From: Ornithinibacter aureus
Lineage (GTDB): Bacteria; Actinomycetota; Actinomycetes; Actinomycetales; Dermatophilaceae
Reading direction: 5' to 3'
Assembly (NCBI RefSeq): GCF_009858245.1
Contig: NZ_VMSB01000001.1
Coordinates: 372,001-436,000, forward strand
DNA: 64,000 nucleotides
In this document: one piece after another, positions 1 to 9,576 of the stretch
Numbering within the stretch: position 1 is the first letter of the stretch
Layout of the letters: every line of letters starts with the position of its first letter
Notes under the pieces: generated by a model
Seen by the model: the letters and a program-made list of their open reading frames with translations, nothing else
Database searches by the model: none
Told to the model about the DNA's origin: nothing
Translations under genes and position numbers: made by a program

Positions 1-50
1 GTGAGAGAGCACACACGGCGACGCCACGGTAACCCCGCGCCGGGGTGCGG

Positions 51-56
51 CATACT
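51..56 (+). promoter_or_regulatory. -10 box of the riboflavin operon
   Basis: CATACT lies 9 nt before the 5' edge of the FMN riboswitch, which suits a -10 hexamer with transcription starting near 63. I see no convincing -35 box. The first 50 bases hold no gene I can recognise. Confidence 0.45.
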
Positions 57-64
57 GGTTGCGA

Positions 65-193
65 CACGTGCTCCGGGGTCGGTGCAATTCCGAACCGGCG
101 GTGACAGTCCGCGACCCGACCGCAGCCAGCGGCCGGTTGACCCGGTGAAACTCCGGGACCGACGGTGAAAGTCCGGATGGTAGGCAGCACGTG
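65..193 (+). ncRNA. FMN riboswitch (RFN element)
   Basis: The closing P1 helix is formed by CACGTGC (65-71) and GCACGTG (187-193). Between them lie the conserved RFN blocks: the GGTGCAATTCCGAACCGGCG region, GGTGACAGTCCGCGAC, and GGTGAAAGTCCGGATGGTAG just before the 3' arm. RFN elements bind FMN and shut down riboflavin synthesis or uptake genes. The following 120 nt before ribD can form an alternative stem (GTGGTCGG at 228-235 with CCGACCAC at 282-289), a possible expression platform. With no T-tract visible, translational control is as likely as termination. The region 194-315 contains no other feature. Confidence 0.95.
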
Positions 194-315
194 CCGGCGA
201 GGCCTACGGGTCTCGTCGGCGGTCGTCGTGGTCGGGTGCCCTTGGGTGCCAACCCTCGACAACCATCCTCCCGGAGCCTGACCGACCACCCGGTTTCCAG
301 GCACGAGGGCAGGAC

Positions 316-1353
316 ATGGACGAGAGGACCGCGCTGATGCAGCGGGCGATCGATGCTGCCCGCCTCGGCCCGCAGGCCGACCCCAACCCACGCGTGGGCT
401 GCGTCGTCACGGATGCCGCGGGTCGGGTCACCGGTGTCGGGCACCACCGCGGGGCCGGCACCGCGCACGCCGAGGTCGACGCGCTCGCGCAGGCGGGGGA
501 GTCAGCCCGCGGCGGCACCGCCCACGTCACCCTCGAACCGTGCAACCACACCGGACGCACCGGCCCGTGCACGGCCGCCCTGCTCGAGGCGGGCATCACC
601 CGGGTCGTCTTCGCCGTCGCTGACCCCGACCCGGTCGCCGCGGGTGGCGCCGCGACCCTGGCCGCCGCAGGGGTCGCCGTCGAGGCCGGGGTGCTGCGGG
701 AGGCCGCCGCGGCGCTCAACGAGTCGTGGCTGCACGCCCGCCGCACGGGACGCCCGTTCGTCATCGCCAAGAGCGCCTCGACCCTCGACGGTCGCACGGC
801 CGCCGCGGACGGCTCGAGCCGCTGGATCACCGGCGAGGCCGCCCGCGCCGACGTGCACGACCTGCGCTCGCGGTGCGGCGCCGTCGTCGTCGGCACCGGC
901 ACCGCCCTGACCGACGACCCACAGCTCACCGTGCGCACCGCCGACGGCGCGGATGCCGTGGGCCAGCCGCTGCGCGTCGTGGTCGGCCGCCGCGGCCTCC
1001 CGGCGACGGCACGCGTGCTCGACGATGCGGCCGAGACCCTGCTGCTGGCGACCCACGACCCCGCCGATGTGCTCGCGGCGCTGCACGCACGCGGCATCCA
1101 CCGCGTCCTGCTCGAAGGTGGCCCGACGCTGACCGCGGCGTTCCTGCGTGCCCACCTGGTCGACGAGGTCGTCGCCTACGTCGCACCGGCGCTGCTCGGC
1201 GGCGGCCCCACGGTCAGCGCCGACCTCGGCGTGCGCACCATCGCGGATGCCGTGCGCCTGGACCTCGTCGACGTCACCGTCCTGCCCCCGGACGTGCGGA
1301 TCACCGCCCGCCCGTCCACCGCGCCACCCGCCACCGCCCAGACAGGGACCTGA
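316..1353 (+). CDS. ribD: Bifunctional riboflavin deaminase/reductase RibD
   Basis: This 345-residue protein converts the GTP cyclohydrolase II product to 5-amino-6-ribitylamino-uracil phosphate in two cytosolic steps. The N-terminal cytidine-deaminase-like domain has the zinc ligands: HAE at residues 51-53 and Cys76 and Cys85 in EPCNHTGRTGPC. The C-terminal reductase domain (about 150-330) shows ASTLDGRTA, TDDPQLTVR and a late LLEGGPTL. The length is normal for the family. The ATG at 316 follows a purine-rich stretch (GAGGGCAGG). It is the first gene after the FMN riboswitch and is followed after 5 nt by ribE, so the operon is expected to be repressed when FMN is abundant. Confidence 0.97.
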   Translation: MDERTALMQRAIDAARLGPQADPNPRVGCVVTDAAGRVTGVGHHRGAGTAHAEVDALAQAGESARGGTAHVTLEPCNHTGRTGPCTAALLEAGITRVVFAVADPDPVAAGGAATLAAAGVAVEAGVLREAAAALNESWLHARRTGRPFVIAKSASTLDGRTAAADGSSRWITGEAARADVHDLRSRCGAVVVGTGTALTDDPQLTVRTADGADAVGQPLRVVVGRRGLPATARVLDDAAETLLLATHDPADVLAALHARGIHRVLLEGGPTLTAAFLRAHLVDEVVAYVAPALLGGGPTVSADLGVRTIADAVRLDLVDVTVLPPDVRITARPSTAPPATAQTGT

Positions 1354-1358
1354 TCGCC

Positions 1359-2008
1359 GTGTTCACCGGAATCGTCGAGGAGCTCGGCACCGTCCTCGCC
1401 CTCGACACGCTCGAGGCCGATGGCCGCACCGACTCCGCGCGCCTCACCATCGCGGGCCCGCTCGTGACCGCCGATGCCACCCACGGCGCGTCGATCAGCG
1501 TCAACGGGGTGTGCCTCACGGTCGTCACCCACGGCGGCGGTGAGTTCACCGTCGACGTCATGGCCCAGACGCTCGCCCTCACCAGCCTCGGCGCGCTGCG
1601 ACCGCGTGACCGGGTGAACCTCGAGCGGGCGATGGCGGCCGACGGGCGGTTCGGCGGCCACGTCGTGCAGGGCCACGTCGACGGGGTCGGCACCATCGTG
1701 CGCAGGACACCCGGCGAGCGCTGGGAGGTCGTCGAGATCTCGCTGCCCGCAGACCTCGCCGGCTACGTCGTCGCGCAGGGGTCCATCACCGTCGACGGGG
1801 TGAGCCTGACCGTCGCCGGGCTCGCCGACACGAGCTTCAGCGTCTCCCTCATCCCGACCACGCTCGCACTGACCACGCTGGGCACCACGGGCGTCGGTGA
1901 CCCCGTCAACCTCGAGGTCGACGTGCTCGCCAAGTACGTCGAACGCCTGCTCGTCACGCGGCTCGCCAGCCCGGCGGCCCAGCCCACCCCGACCCCCGCG
2001 GAGGAGTC

Positions 2009-2012
<4 letters not shown>
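1359..2012 (+). CDS. ribE: Riboflavin synthase, alpha subunit
   Basis: Riboflavin synthase dismutates two 6,7-dimethyl-8-ribityllumazine molecules to riboflavin. The 217-residue protein begins with the family's hallmark FTGIVEELG when started at GTG 1359. It has the two tandem lumazine-binding barrels, each with a G(V)SLTV-type strand (NGVCLTVV and DGVSLTVA), plus the conserved SLIPTT and a GHVVQGHVDG motif. It starts 5 nt after ribD ends, and its stop overlaps the ribBA start (ATGA), so translation is probably coupled. Confidence 0.97.
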
Positions 2013-3228
<1,216 letters not shown>

Positions 3229-3232
<4 letters not shown>

Positions 3233-3714
3233 GTGGACACGGAGCCCCGGTCGTGACCGTCGACGGGAGCGGCCTGCGCGTCGCCGTGGTCGCCGCGTCG
3301 TGGCACGAGCAGGTCATGGACGGTCTCGTCGACGGCGCGTTGCGTGGGCTGGCGGATGCCGGGGTGCAGTCGCCTCTCGTGGTGCGGGTGCCCGGCACCG
3401 TCGAGCTGAGCGTCGCCTGTGCCCGGCTCGCGCCCCGGTACGACGCCCTCGTCGCCCTCGGTGTCGTCATCCGTGGTGGCACCCCGCACTTCGACTACGT
3501 GTGCCAGGGGGTGACCGTCGGCCTGACCCAGGTGTCGGTGACCACCGGGGTGCCCGTCGGGTTCGGCGTGCTCACCTGCGACACGGACGAGCAGGCCATC
3601 GCGCGGGCCGGACTGCCCGGCAGCGTCGAGGACAAGGGCCACGAGGCCGCGACCGCGGCCGTCGCCACGGCCGTGACCCTGCGCGACCTGGATGCCGCGG
3701 CGGCGGGTCGGTGA
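3229..3714 (+). CDS. ribH: 6,7-dimethyl-8-ribityllumazine synthase
   Basis: Lumazine synthase condenses ribitylaminouracil with dihydroxybutanone phosphate. The 161-residue protein has the conserved VPGTVEL segment, the phosphate/catalytic loop [15 protein letters not shown] containing the catalytic His, and the C-terminal [10 protein letters not shown]. The usual RGET is RGGT here, a small change next to the catalytic His. It overlaps ribBA (ATGA), and the following transporter starts inside its stop codon. Confidence 0.96.
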
Positions 3715-4445
3715 CCGCGCTGCGCGAGCTGCTCGCCTGGCTCCAGCACGAGTCGATCACGGTGGCGGGGTACCCGCTGCCGTGGATCGAGGTCGTCGGC
3801 AACCTCTTCGGGTTCGCCTCGGCCATCCTCGGCATGCGACGCAAGGTCTGGGCCTGGCCCATCGGGATCGTCGGGAACCTGCTGCTCTTCACGATCTTCG
3901 TCTCCGCGACCTTCGACGCCGACTCACGCACCCCGCTGTTCGGTCAGGCCGGCCGTCAGGTCTTCTTCATCATGACCAGCCTGTACGGCTGGTGGCGCTG
4001 GCAGGAGCACCGCAACGCGCGTCTCGCCGCCGGCGCGTCAGCCGACACCCCGGCCATCACCCCGCGGTGGGCGACCGGCCGCGAGCGCGTCGGGTATGTG
4101 CTCGTGTGGATCGGCGGGGTGCTGGTCGCCCAGTGGGCGCTGGCGTCCATCGGGGCGGCGTGGCCCGCGCCGCGCTGGTACTTCTGGTGCGACGCGTGGA
4201 TCCTCGTGGGCTCGATGCTCGCGACCTACGCGATGGCCCGTGGCTGGAACGAGTTCTGGCTGATGTGGATCGCCGTCGACCTCGTCGGTGTCCCGTTGCT
4301 CTGGCACAGCGAGTACTACGCCACCGCAGTGCTCTACGGCGTGTACGGGTTGCTCGTGCTCTACGGCTTCTTCGTGTGGTTGCGGGCCTCGCGCACCGAG
4401 GCACCCGACGTGCTGGAGACCCGCGAGCTCGACCCGGTCGGCTGA
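3711..4445 (+). CDS. ribM: PnuC-family transporter, likely riboflavin importer RibM
   Basis: This 244-residue membrane protein of the PnuC family has about 7-8 hydrophobic segments, including the [20 protein letters not shown] and GWWRWQEH motifs typical of PnuC/PnuX. GTG 3711 overlaps the ribH stop by 4 nt. PnuC proteins generally import nicotinamide riboside. The actinobacterial subgroup called RibM/PnuX imports riboflavin and sits in FMN-riboswitch operons, which is exactly this setting, so riboflavin uptake is the better assignment. Family membership is clear; the substrate is inferred from context. Confidence 0.85.
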   Translation: MTALRELLAWLQHESITVAGYPLPWIEVVGNLFGFASAILGMRRKVWAWPIGIVGNLLLFTIFVSATFDADSRTPLFGQAGRQVFFIMTSLYGWWRWQEHRNARLAAGASADTPAITPRWATGRERVGYVLVWIGGVLVAQWALASIGAAWPAPRWYFWCDAWILVGSMLATYAMARGWNEFWLMWIAVDLVGVPLLWHSEYYATAVLYGVYGLLVLYGFFVWLRASRTEAPDVLETRELDPVG

Positions 4446-4483
4446 CCGGACGGACGCTGGAGTCGAGGGTCGCCGGGCCCACG

Positions 4484-4489
4484 TAGGCT
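4484..4489 (+). promoter_or_regulatory. Leaderless-type -10 box of hisE
   Basis: TAGGCT matches the actinobacterial TANNNT -10 consensus and ends 8 nt before the GTG start of hisE, so the transcript would begin at or next to the start codon. No Shine-Dalgarno sequence precedes hisE, consistent with a leaderless mRNA. Confidence 0.6.
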
Positions 4490-4497
4490 TGCCCCTC

Positions 4498-4761
4498 GTG
4501 AAGACGTTTGACTCGCTGTTCGTGGAACTGGCCGACAAGGCCCGTACCCGCCCGCCCGGTTCGGGCACCGTCACCGAGCTCGACTCGGGGGTGCACGGCA
4601 TCGGCAAGAAGATCGTCGAGGAGGCCGCCGAGGTGTGGATGGCGGCTGAGTACGAGGGCCGCGAGCGCACCGCCGAGGAGATCAGCCAGCTGCTCTACCA
4701 CCTCCAGGTGCTCATGCTCGCGTGCGACCTGACTCCCGACGACGTCTACGCCCATCTCTGA
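4498..4761 (+). CDS. hisE: Phosphoribosyl-ATP pyrophosphatase
   Basis: HisE carries out the second step of histidine synthesis, hydrolysing phosphoribosyl-ATP to phosphoribosyl-AMP. The 87-residue protein is the stand-alone short form of actinobacteria. It begins [15 protein letters not shown] and has the metal-binding [14 protein letters not shown] helix and the [14 protein letters not shown] helix of the MazG-like fold. GTG 4498 fits the family length and the upstream TAGGCT box. hisG follows after 67 nt. Confidence 0.95.
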   Translation: MKTFDSLFVELADKARTRPPGSGTVTELDSGVHGIGKKIVEEAAEVWMAAEYEGRERTAEEISQLLYHLQVLMLACDLTPDDVYAHL

Positions 4762-4770
4762 GGGCCGCAC

Positions 4771-4803
4771 CGGCATCCACCCCTGAACGCCACCACGGCA
4801 TCC
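4771..4803. repeat. Direct pair of the CGGCATCC octamer between hisE and hisG
   Basis: Two identical copies of CGGCATCC (4771-4778 and 4796-4803), 25 bp apart, occupy most of the 67-nt hisE-hisG gap. They belong to the window-wide octamer family and show it is not confined to coding sequence. Confidence 0.7.
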
Positions 4804-4828
4804 CCTCCTGACGAAAGCCTCACCACCC

Positions 4829-5674
4829 ATGCTGCGCATCGCCGTTCCCAACAAGGGTTCGCTGTCCGAGCCGTCGGCCGCCATGCTCCGCGAGGCGGGG
4901 TACCGCACCCGCCGCGACCCCAAGGAGCTCATCGTCACCGACGCCGAGAACGGCGTCGAGCTGTTCTACCTGCGCCCGCGTGACATCGCCGTCTACGTCG
5001 GCTCCGGCACCGTCGACTGCGGCATCACCGGCCGTGACCTGCTGCTCGACTCCGGGTCGGCAGCCGTCGAGGTGCTTGGACTGGGCTTCGGCGCGTCCAC
5101 GTTCCGGTATGCCGCCCGCCCGGGTACCGCGTCCGCGCTCGTCGACATCGCCGGGCACCGGGTCGCGACCAGCTACCAGGGACTCGTCGAGAAGCACCTG
5201 GCCGACCACGGCATCCAGGCCGAGGTCGTGCGGCTGGACGGTGCGGTCGAGACGGCCATCACCCTGGGCGTCGCCGACGTGATCGCCGACGTCGTCGAGA
5301 CCGGGGCCACCCTGCGGTCGCAGGGCCTCGAGGTGTTCGGTGAGCCGATCCTGAGGAGCGAGGCGGTGCTCGTGCGCCGCGAGGGCAGCGAGGAGACGGC
5401 CCAGGTCGAGGTGCTGCGCCGGCGGCTGCTCGGCGTGATCACCGCGCGCCACTACGTGATGCTCGACTACGACGTGCCCGCCGCGCTCGTGGATGCCGCC
5501 TGCGCCATCACCCCGGGGCTGGAGTCGCCGACGGTGTCGAACCTGCAGAACCGCGACTGGTGCGCCGTGCGTGCGATGGTGCCGCGCTCGGGCACCAACG
5601 CGGTCATGGACGAGCTCTACGACCTCGGCGCCCGGGCCATCCTCGTCACCGACATCACCGCCTGCCGGCTGTGA
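4829..5674 (+). CDS. hisG: ATP phosphoribosyltransferase, long form
   Basis: HisG condenses ATP and PRPP, the committed and histidine-inhibited step. At 281 residues it is the long (HisG_L) form: a two-lobed catalytic part (about 1-205), with GSGTVDCGITGRD and the PRPP-binding stretch around ADVIADVVETGATL, followed by a C-terminal ACT-like regulatory domain (about 210-281). It starts at ATG 4829, with no strong Shine-Dalgarno. The next gene begins inside its stop codon. Confidence 0.96.
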   Translation: MLRIAVPNKGSLSEPSAAMLREAGYRTRRDPKELIVTDAENGVELFYLRPRDIAVYVGSGTVDCGITGRDLLLDSGSAAVEVLGLGFGASTFRYAARPGTASALVDIAGHRVATSYQGLVEKHLADHGIQAEVVRLDGAVETAITLGVADVIADVVETGATLRSQGLEVFGEPILRSEAVLVRREGSEETAQVEVLRRRLLGVITARHYVMLDYDVPAALVDAACAITPGLESPTVSNLQNRDWCAVRAMVPRSGTNAVMDELYDLGARAILVTDITACRL

Positions 5675-6111
5675 CCGACTCCGGCGGTGCGCCCGGCCCG
5701 GTGGTGTTCCGCCCGCGCCGTGGACGAGTCGTGCCGGCGGTGATGGCGACGATCGCCCTCGTCGTCACGGCCGCAGTGGCCCTGGGCATGGGGCGCGCCG
5801 GGTGGTCGGGGGGCGACCAGTTGGCGTTGTTCGGTCTCGGCGCCGGGCTGGCGGCCTTCCTCGGTCGGTACGCGAGCATCCGGGCGGTGTGCGACGACGT
5901 GGGCCTCACCGTGCGAAACCTGCTGCTGACGCGCACGGTGCTGTGGGAGGAGATCGTCGAGGTGCGGTTCCCCGACGGCGCGCCCTGGGTGAGCCTGGAG
6001 CTCTCGGACACCGACGAGCTCGCCGTCATGGCGATCCAGCGGGCTGACGGTGACGAGGCCAAGGCCGAGGCCAGGCGGCTCGCGGCCCTGGTCGCTCGGC
6101 ACCAGCGATAG
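5671..6111 (+). CDS. Small PH-domain-like membrane protein
   Basis: This 146-residue protein has two hydrophobic segments (about residues 25-45 and 50-65), followed by a soluble part with a PH-like strand pattern (DDVGLTVRNLLLTRTVLWEEIVEVRF and following). It resembles the small bacterial PH-domain membrane proteins found beside hisG in related actinobacteria. GTG 5671 overlaps the hisG stop, so it is probably coexpressed. Its function is unknown, and no catalytic residues are visible. Confidence 0.7.
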   Translation: MTDSGGAPGPVVFRPRRGRVVPAVMATIALVVTAAVALGMGRAGWSGGDQLALFGLGAGLAAFLGRYASIRAVCDDVGLTVRNLLLTRTVLWEEIVEVRFPDGAPWVSLELSDTDELAVMAIQRADGDEAKAEARRLAALVARHQR

Positions 6112-6150
6112 GGCGCGGAGAGCGGTTGGGCGCCCGCCCACTCACAGTCG

Positions 6151-7312
6151 TCAGTCGCGGCGAGTACCCACCGGGGCACGATCGGGCCGCAGGCGCAGTG
6201 ACAGGGCGACCTGCGGCACCATGACGAGCGCGAGCAGCGCCCAGATGAGTGAGAAGCTGCCCGTGACGTCCTCCACGACACCCATCGTCGCGGGCCCGAG
6301 CGCCGCGATGGTGTAGCTGACGAGGAAGACCATGGCCGTCAGGCGAGCGCTGTCGCGCGGGGTCGCGGCGTAGCGCACGAGCAGCGCCAACCCGAGCGCG
6401 AAGGCCGCGCCCTGACCGGCGCCGAGCAGCGCCGCCCACAGCCACGGGGCGGCATCAGGGGCGAGCCACACCCCGAGTTCACCGCCACCACCGAGCAGCC
6501 CCGCCAGCACGATCAGCACTCGCGGGTCGGGCACGCGGTCCAGCAGGGTGGGGGCAGCCAGCCCGGACACGAGCTGCGCTCCGGTGAAGGCCGCCATGAG
6601 CAGGCCCGCCTCTCGCGCGGTCCAGCCGTGCGACTCGTACGTGGGGGCCAGCCACGCCAGCGCGGAGTAGAACTGCCAGGACTGAACCGTGAGGTAGGCC
6701 GCGACGAGCCACGCCGTCGCACTCGCCCACGGCAGCGTGTGGGAGACGTCCTCGGGCGCCTCCTCAACGCCCCGGATGCCGGCGAGCCGCCCGCGCGACC
6801 GGCATCCACGCCACGGCTGCGAGCACGGCGAGCGGCACCCACGCGAGCAGCGATCGCGACCACCCGCCCAGGGCATCGGCGAGCGGCACCGACGTGGCCG
6901 ACGCGACTGCGGCCAGGCCCATCATGGCGGCCATCGTGAGACCCGTTCCGAGTCCCGAGCGCCGGGCGGGGAAGACGGACTTCACGAGGCCGGGCAAGAG
7001 CGTGCCGGCGAGGGCGATGCCCGCACCGGCGACGAACGTCCCGGCGTACAGCGACCACACCGCGCCGCCACCTGACCCGCGCAGCACGAGCCCGGCGAGG
7101 ACGAGCCCCAGCCCGGCTCCGATGGCGGTCTCGGCGCCCAGCACCGCCTCAGCCAGTGGCGGCAGGCTCGCCATGGGGGTGCGCAGGTTGGCCGCGACCA
7201 GCGCGATGGCCGCTACGAGCACCCACGGTGCGCTCCGGGCGCCTGCGGCGGCACCGACCACGCCGGATGCCGTGCCGTGCGTGGGTTCGCGGGTCGTCAC
7301 CGCACCGAGCAT
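6151..7312 (-). pseudogene. MFS transporter (CynX/NimT-like), split by a frameshift
   Basis: Two overlapping minus-strand reading frames together make one 12-helix major facilitator protein of about 386 residues. The N-terminal half runs from ATG 7312 to a stop at 6764-6766 and contains the ANLRTPMASLPPL helix typical of CynX/NimT-type exporters. The C-terminal half, which continues as VEEAPEDVSHTLPWASATAW in another frame, runs to 6151. The frames switch by one nucleotide at about 6770-6800, where both readings are plausible. No homopolymer explains it. The break is bracketed by an inverted pair of the GGATGCCG/CGGCATCC octamer (6774-6781, 6800-6807). It could be a true mutation or a sequence error; neighbouring genes are also broken, which favours decay. 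Confidence 0.75.
6774..6807. repeat. Inverted pair of the GGATGCCG octamer
   Basis: GGATGCCG at 6774-6781 and its complement CGGCATCC at 6800-6807 can form an 8-bp stem with an 18-nt loop, exactly at the frameshift of the transporter gene. Confidence 0.6.
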
Positions 7313-7346
7313 GGCCGGTCCCGGGCCCGGGCCACGGTCGCTTCGA

Positions 7347-7583
7347 TCACGCCCTGCGAGGCGCTGAGGTCACGCGGGGCGCAGTCCTCGGGCGCAGACC
7401 ACGGGCGGAGACCACGAGGTTGGCCAGCACGATGAGGGCGAGCCCCACCCACTCGTTGAGGTCGAGCACCTGGTCGAGCACGACCCAGCCGGCCAGCGCC
7501 GCCCACACCGGGTGCGCGCTGGACAGCGTGCTGAACAGGTGGGTGGGCACGCGTCGCAGGGCCACGACGTCCGCTGCGTACGG
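7347..7583 (-). pseudogene. 3' remnant of an EamA/RhtA-type transporter
   Basis: From about 7583 downward the minus strand encodes PYAADVVALRRVP, then helices around FSTLSSAHPVWAALAGWVVL and EWVGLALIVLANLVVS. This is the last quarter of an EamA (drug/metabolite transporter superfamily) protein. The roughly 200 upstream residues expected of a full-length protein are absent. Upstream of 7583 the sequence instead belongs to a LysR fragment on the other strand, so the reading frame that continues to 7712 is not transporter sequence. This is a truncated, presumably dead gene. Confidence 0.7.
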
Positions 7584-7601
7584 CGGCAGATGTGGTCCGG
7601 G

Positions 7602-7889
7602 ATGGCCCGGTCGCCTCGGTTCGTGGAGACCGCGGACGTCGACAACTGGCTGGACACGATCGCCACGGGCACGGCGGTGGGTACGACCGCCGAGGCAACG
7701 GCGCACCACCACATCCGTCCAGGCGTGACCTACCGGCCGGTCAAGGACGGCCCCCGTATCCCCGTGCGCCTCGCGTGGTGGCGCGATGACCGCCCACGCG
7801 GGCTCGGGGACCTGATCGACCTCACGACCCGGCTCTACGCAGGTCGCGCGTCCTCCTCGGGTACCGGGGCGGGGGCCGGGTCAGGGTAG
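7602..7889 (+). pseudogene. 3' remnant of a LysR-family regulator
   Basis: From about 7602 the plus strand encodes RFVETADVDNWLDTIATG, followed by VGTTAEATAHH, a PGVTYRPVKDGPRIPVRLAW stretch and a short tail. This matches the end of a LysR substrate-binding domain. The helix-turn-helix and most of the effector domain are missing. It points away from the EamA remnant on the other strand; the two broken ends meet at about 7583-7602. LysR genes are often divergent from the transporter they control, so one deletion spanning both 5' ends explains the structure. Confidence 0.7.
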
Positions 7890-8963
7890 GTGTGACTCGG
7901 GCAGGGACAGCAGGGCCTCGTCCTCCTCGAGGCCTGCCACGACGAGGAGGTCGACCACCATCGACCGCACCTGTCCGCGCAACATCTCAGCGGACAGCCC
8001 CGCGTCAGGGGCGACGTGCGCTGAGAGCTCGGCGACGCGGTCGAGCACCGCCCGTGCGGCAGAGGGCGTCGCGTGCTCGTCGAGGACCCGGGCCAGGTCG
8101 CCCGCGGCGTCGGCCAGGGCCGCCACGAGGGCGATGTACTTCTCGGGCACCTCCTCGTCCCGCACGAGCGCCACGACTGCCCTGCGTGCGAGCACCCGCA
8201 GGTTTCGCACGCACCGGTCCAGCGGTACGACGAGCGCCGACCCTGCTCTCGCGGCCGGGGCGTGCCGGCGCAGCAGCGGTGACTGGCGCACCACGGCGGC
8301 GCCCTCGGACGCCGCGACCCGCAGCTCTGCCAGCTGGTCCTCCAGCGCGCGTGCATCGTCGAGGGCGGCGGTGGCCAGCGCCCGGTCACGACGGTGCAGG
8401 GCGTGGACCACCTCGCGCAGGGTGGTCGCGATCTCTCGCGCCGTCCGGGCCGCGAGCACGCGGGGGCGGCGCACCGGTGACGTGGGCGCGATGGCCCCGA
8501 CGAGGAGGGCCACCACACCACCCACCACGGCATCCAGCCACCGCGAGACCGAGGCGCTCTGGTCGGCCACCAACGCGACGATGAACACCGACTGCACCCC
8601 GGCCTGGACCACGAGCAGCTGGCCCGACGAGACGACGACGGCGATGCCCATGGCGAGCACGACGACGAGGGCCATCTGCAGGGCGCCGGAGCCGAGCCAG
8701 ACGACGATGAGGTCTCCGACGAGGATGCCGATGGCGACCCCGACCGTCACCTCGACGATGCGTCGCAGCCGTTGGCCGTAGGTGAGGCCGAGGCACAGGA
8801 TCGCGGTCACCGGCGCGAAGAACGGGTTGACGTGTCCGAGCACCTCGCTGGCCACGAGCCAGGCGGCGAACACGGAGACGCCGATCTGGAGCACCAGCAC
8901 CCAACGCTCGGACAGCCGGTCGATGCCTCGGGCCAGTGCTGGCCGGGGGTCCGGGAACGTCAT
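7881..8963 (-). CDS. FUSC-family (aromatic acid exporter-like) membrane protein
   Basis: This 360-residue protein has about six N-terminal transmembrane helices (within residues 20-170, with the FFAPVTAILCLGLTYGQRLRR signature of the fusaric-acid-resistance/FUSC fold). A long, mostly helical cytoplasmic domain follows to the C-terminus. FUSC proteins are putative exporters of aromatic or amphiphilic compounds; the substrate here is unknown. I chose ATG 8963, which overlaps the stop of the upstream kinase (ATGA), over an upstream in-frame codon at 9002. The stop overlaps the LysR remnant tail by 9 nt. Confidence 0.8.
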   Translation of the reverse strand: MTFPDPRPALARGIDRLSERWVLVLQIGVSVFAAWLVASEVLGHVNPFFAPVTAILCLGLTYGQRLRRIVEVTVGVAIGILVGDLIVVWLGSGALQMALVVVLAMGIAVVVSSGQLLVVQAGVQSVFIVALVADQSASVSRWLDAVVGGVVALLVGAIAPTSPVRRPRVLAARTAREIATTLREVVHALHRRDRALATAALDDARALEDQLAELRVAASEGAAVVRQSPLLRRHAPAARAGSALVVPLDRCVRNLRVLARRAVVALVRDEEVPEKYIALVAALADAAGDLARVLDEHATPSAARAVLDRVAELSAHVAPDAGLSAEMLRGQVRSMVVDLLVVAGLEEDEALLSLPESHLP

Positions 8964-9544
8964 CGTAGGCCCGTCGAGAGGACGAGGTGGGCCTGCTGCC
9001 AAGGGCGCTCAGCCTCGTACACGGCGTCCTCCTGGGCAGCCCAGCGCTGCCAGTGCGGGGCGTAGAGGTCTCCGTCGCGGCCGAGGGCGCGGCGGCGGCG
9101 CACGGCATCCGGTGCGTCGACCCAGACCCGCACGGCGGCGTGCTCGAGCGCGGGAGGGACCAGGGCGCCGCACCCCTCGAGCACGAGGTGCCGACCCGCG
9201 GGGACGTCGATGGTGCGCCCAGGGCGGGATCGCATCCAGTCCCAGCGCTGGTACGCGGCGCGCTCCCCGCGGGCGAGGGGTTCGAGCACCTGATCGGTCA
9301 CCGCGGCGACGCCGGCCGCCAGCCCGTCCCAGCCGGGAAAGATGTCGTCGAGGTGGAGGATCGAGCACCCGAGGGCGCCGGCGACGGCGGTGCCGAGCAC
9401 CGTCTTGCCCGATCCACTGCGTCCGTCGATGGCGACCACGCCGGTCGCGCCGGCCACGGGTACGGCATCCGCGGCCACCGCGAGCACCGCGGCCACGTGG
9501 GCCGGGTCGGCCCCCTCGGCAGGCTCGGCGGGCGGCTGGCTCAT
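8960..9544 (-). CDS. P-loop nucleoside/uridine-kinase-like ATPase
   Basis: This 194-residue cytosolic protein has a Walker A loop GRSGSGKT at residues 41-48, an LHLDDIFPGWDG segment where uridine kinases carry the DxF catalytic region, and a late VDAPDAVRRRRALGRDGD that resembles the lid. The family is often annotated uridine-kinase-like; the real substrate is unknown. It is translationally coupled to the FUSC gene downstream and divergent from hisF, with only 32 nt between the start codons. Confidence 0.75.
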   Translation of the reverse strand: MSQPPAEPAEGADPAHVAAVLAVAADAVPVAGATGVVAIDGRSGSGKTVLGTAVAGALGCSILHLDDIFPGWDGLAAGVAAVTDQVLEPLARGERAAYQRWDWMRSRPGRTIDVPAGRHLVLEGCGALVPPALEHAAVRVWVDAPDAVRRRRALGRDGDLYAPHWQRWAAQEDAVYEAERPWQQAHLVLSTGLR

Positions 9545-9576
9545 GGCGGCGACTCTAGTGCTGGCACCATGGGCGC

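Noticed and set aside
204-1186. Long reading frames on the minus strand opposite ribD
   Set aside because: They mirror ribD, which has clear motifs; their translations are low-complexity Arg/Ala/Pro sequences typical of shadows in 70% G+C DNA.
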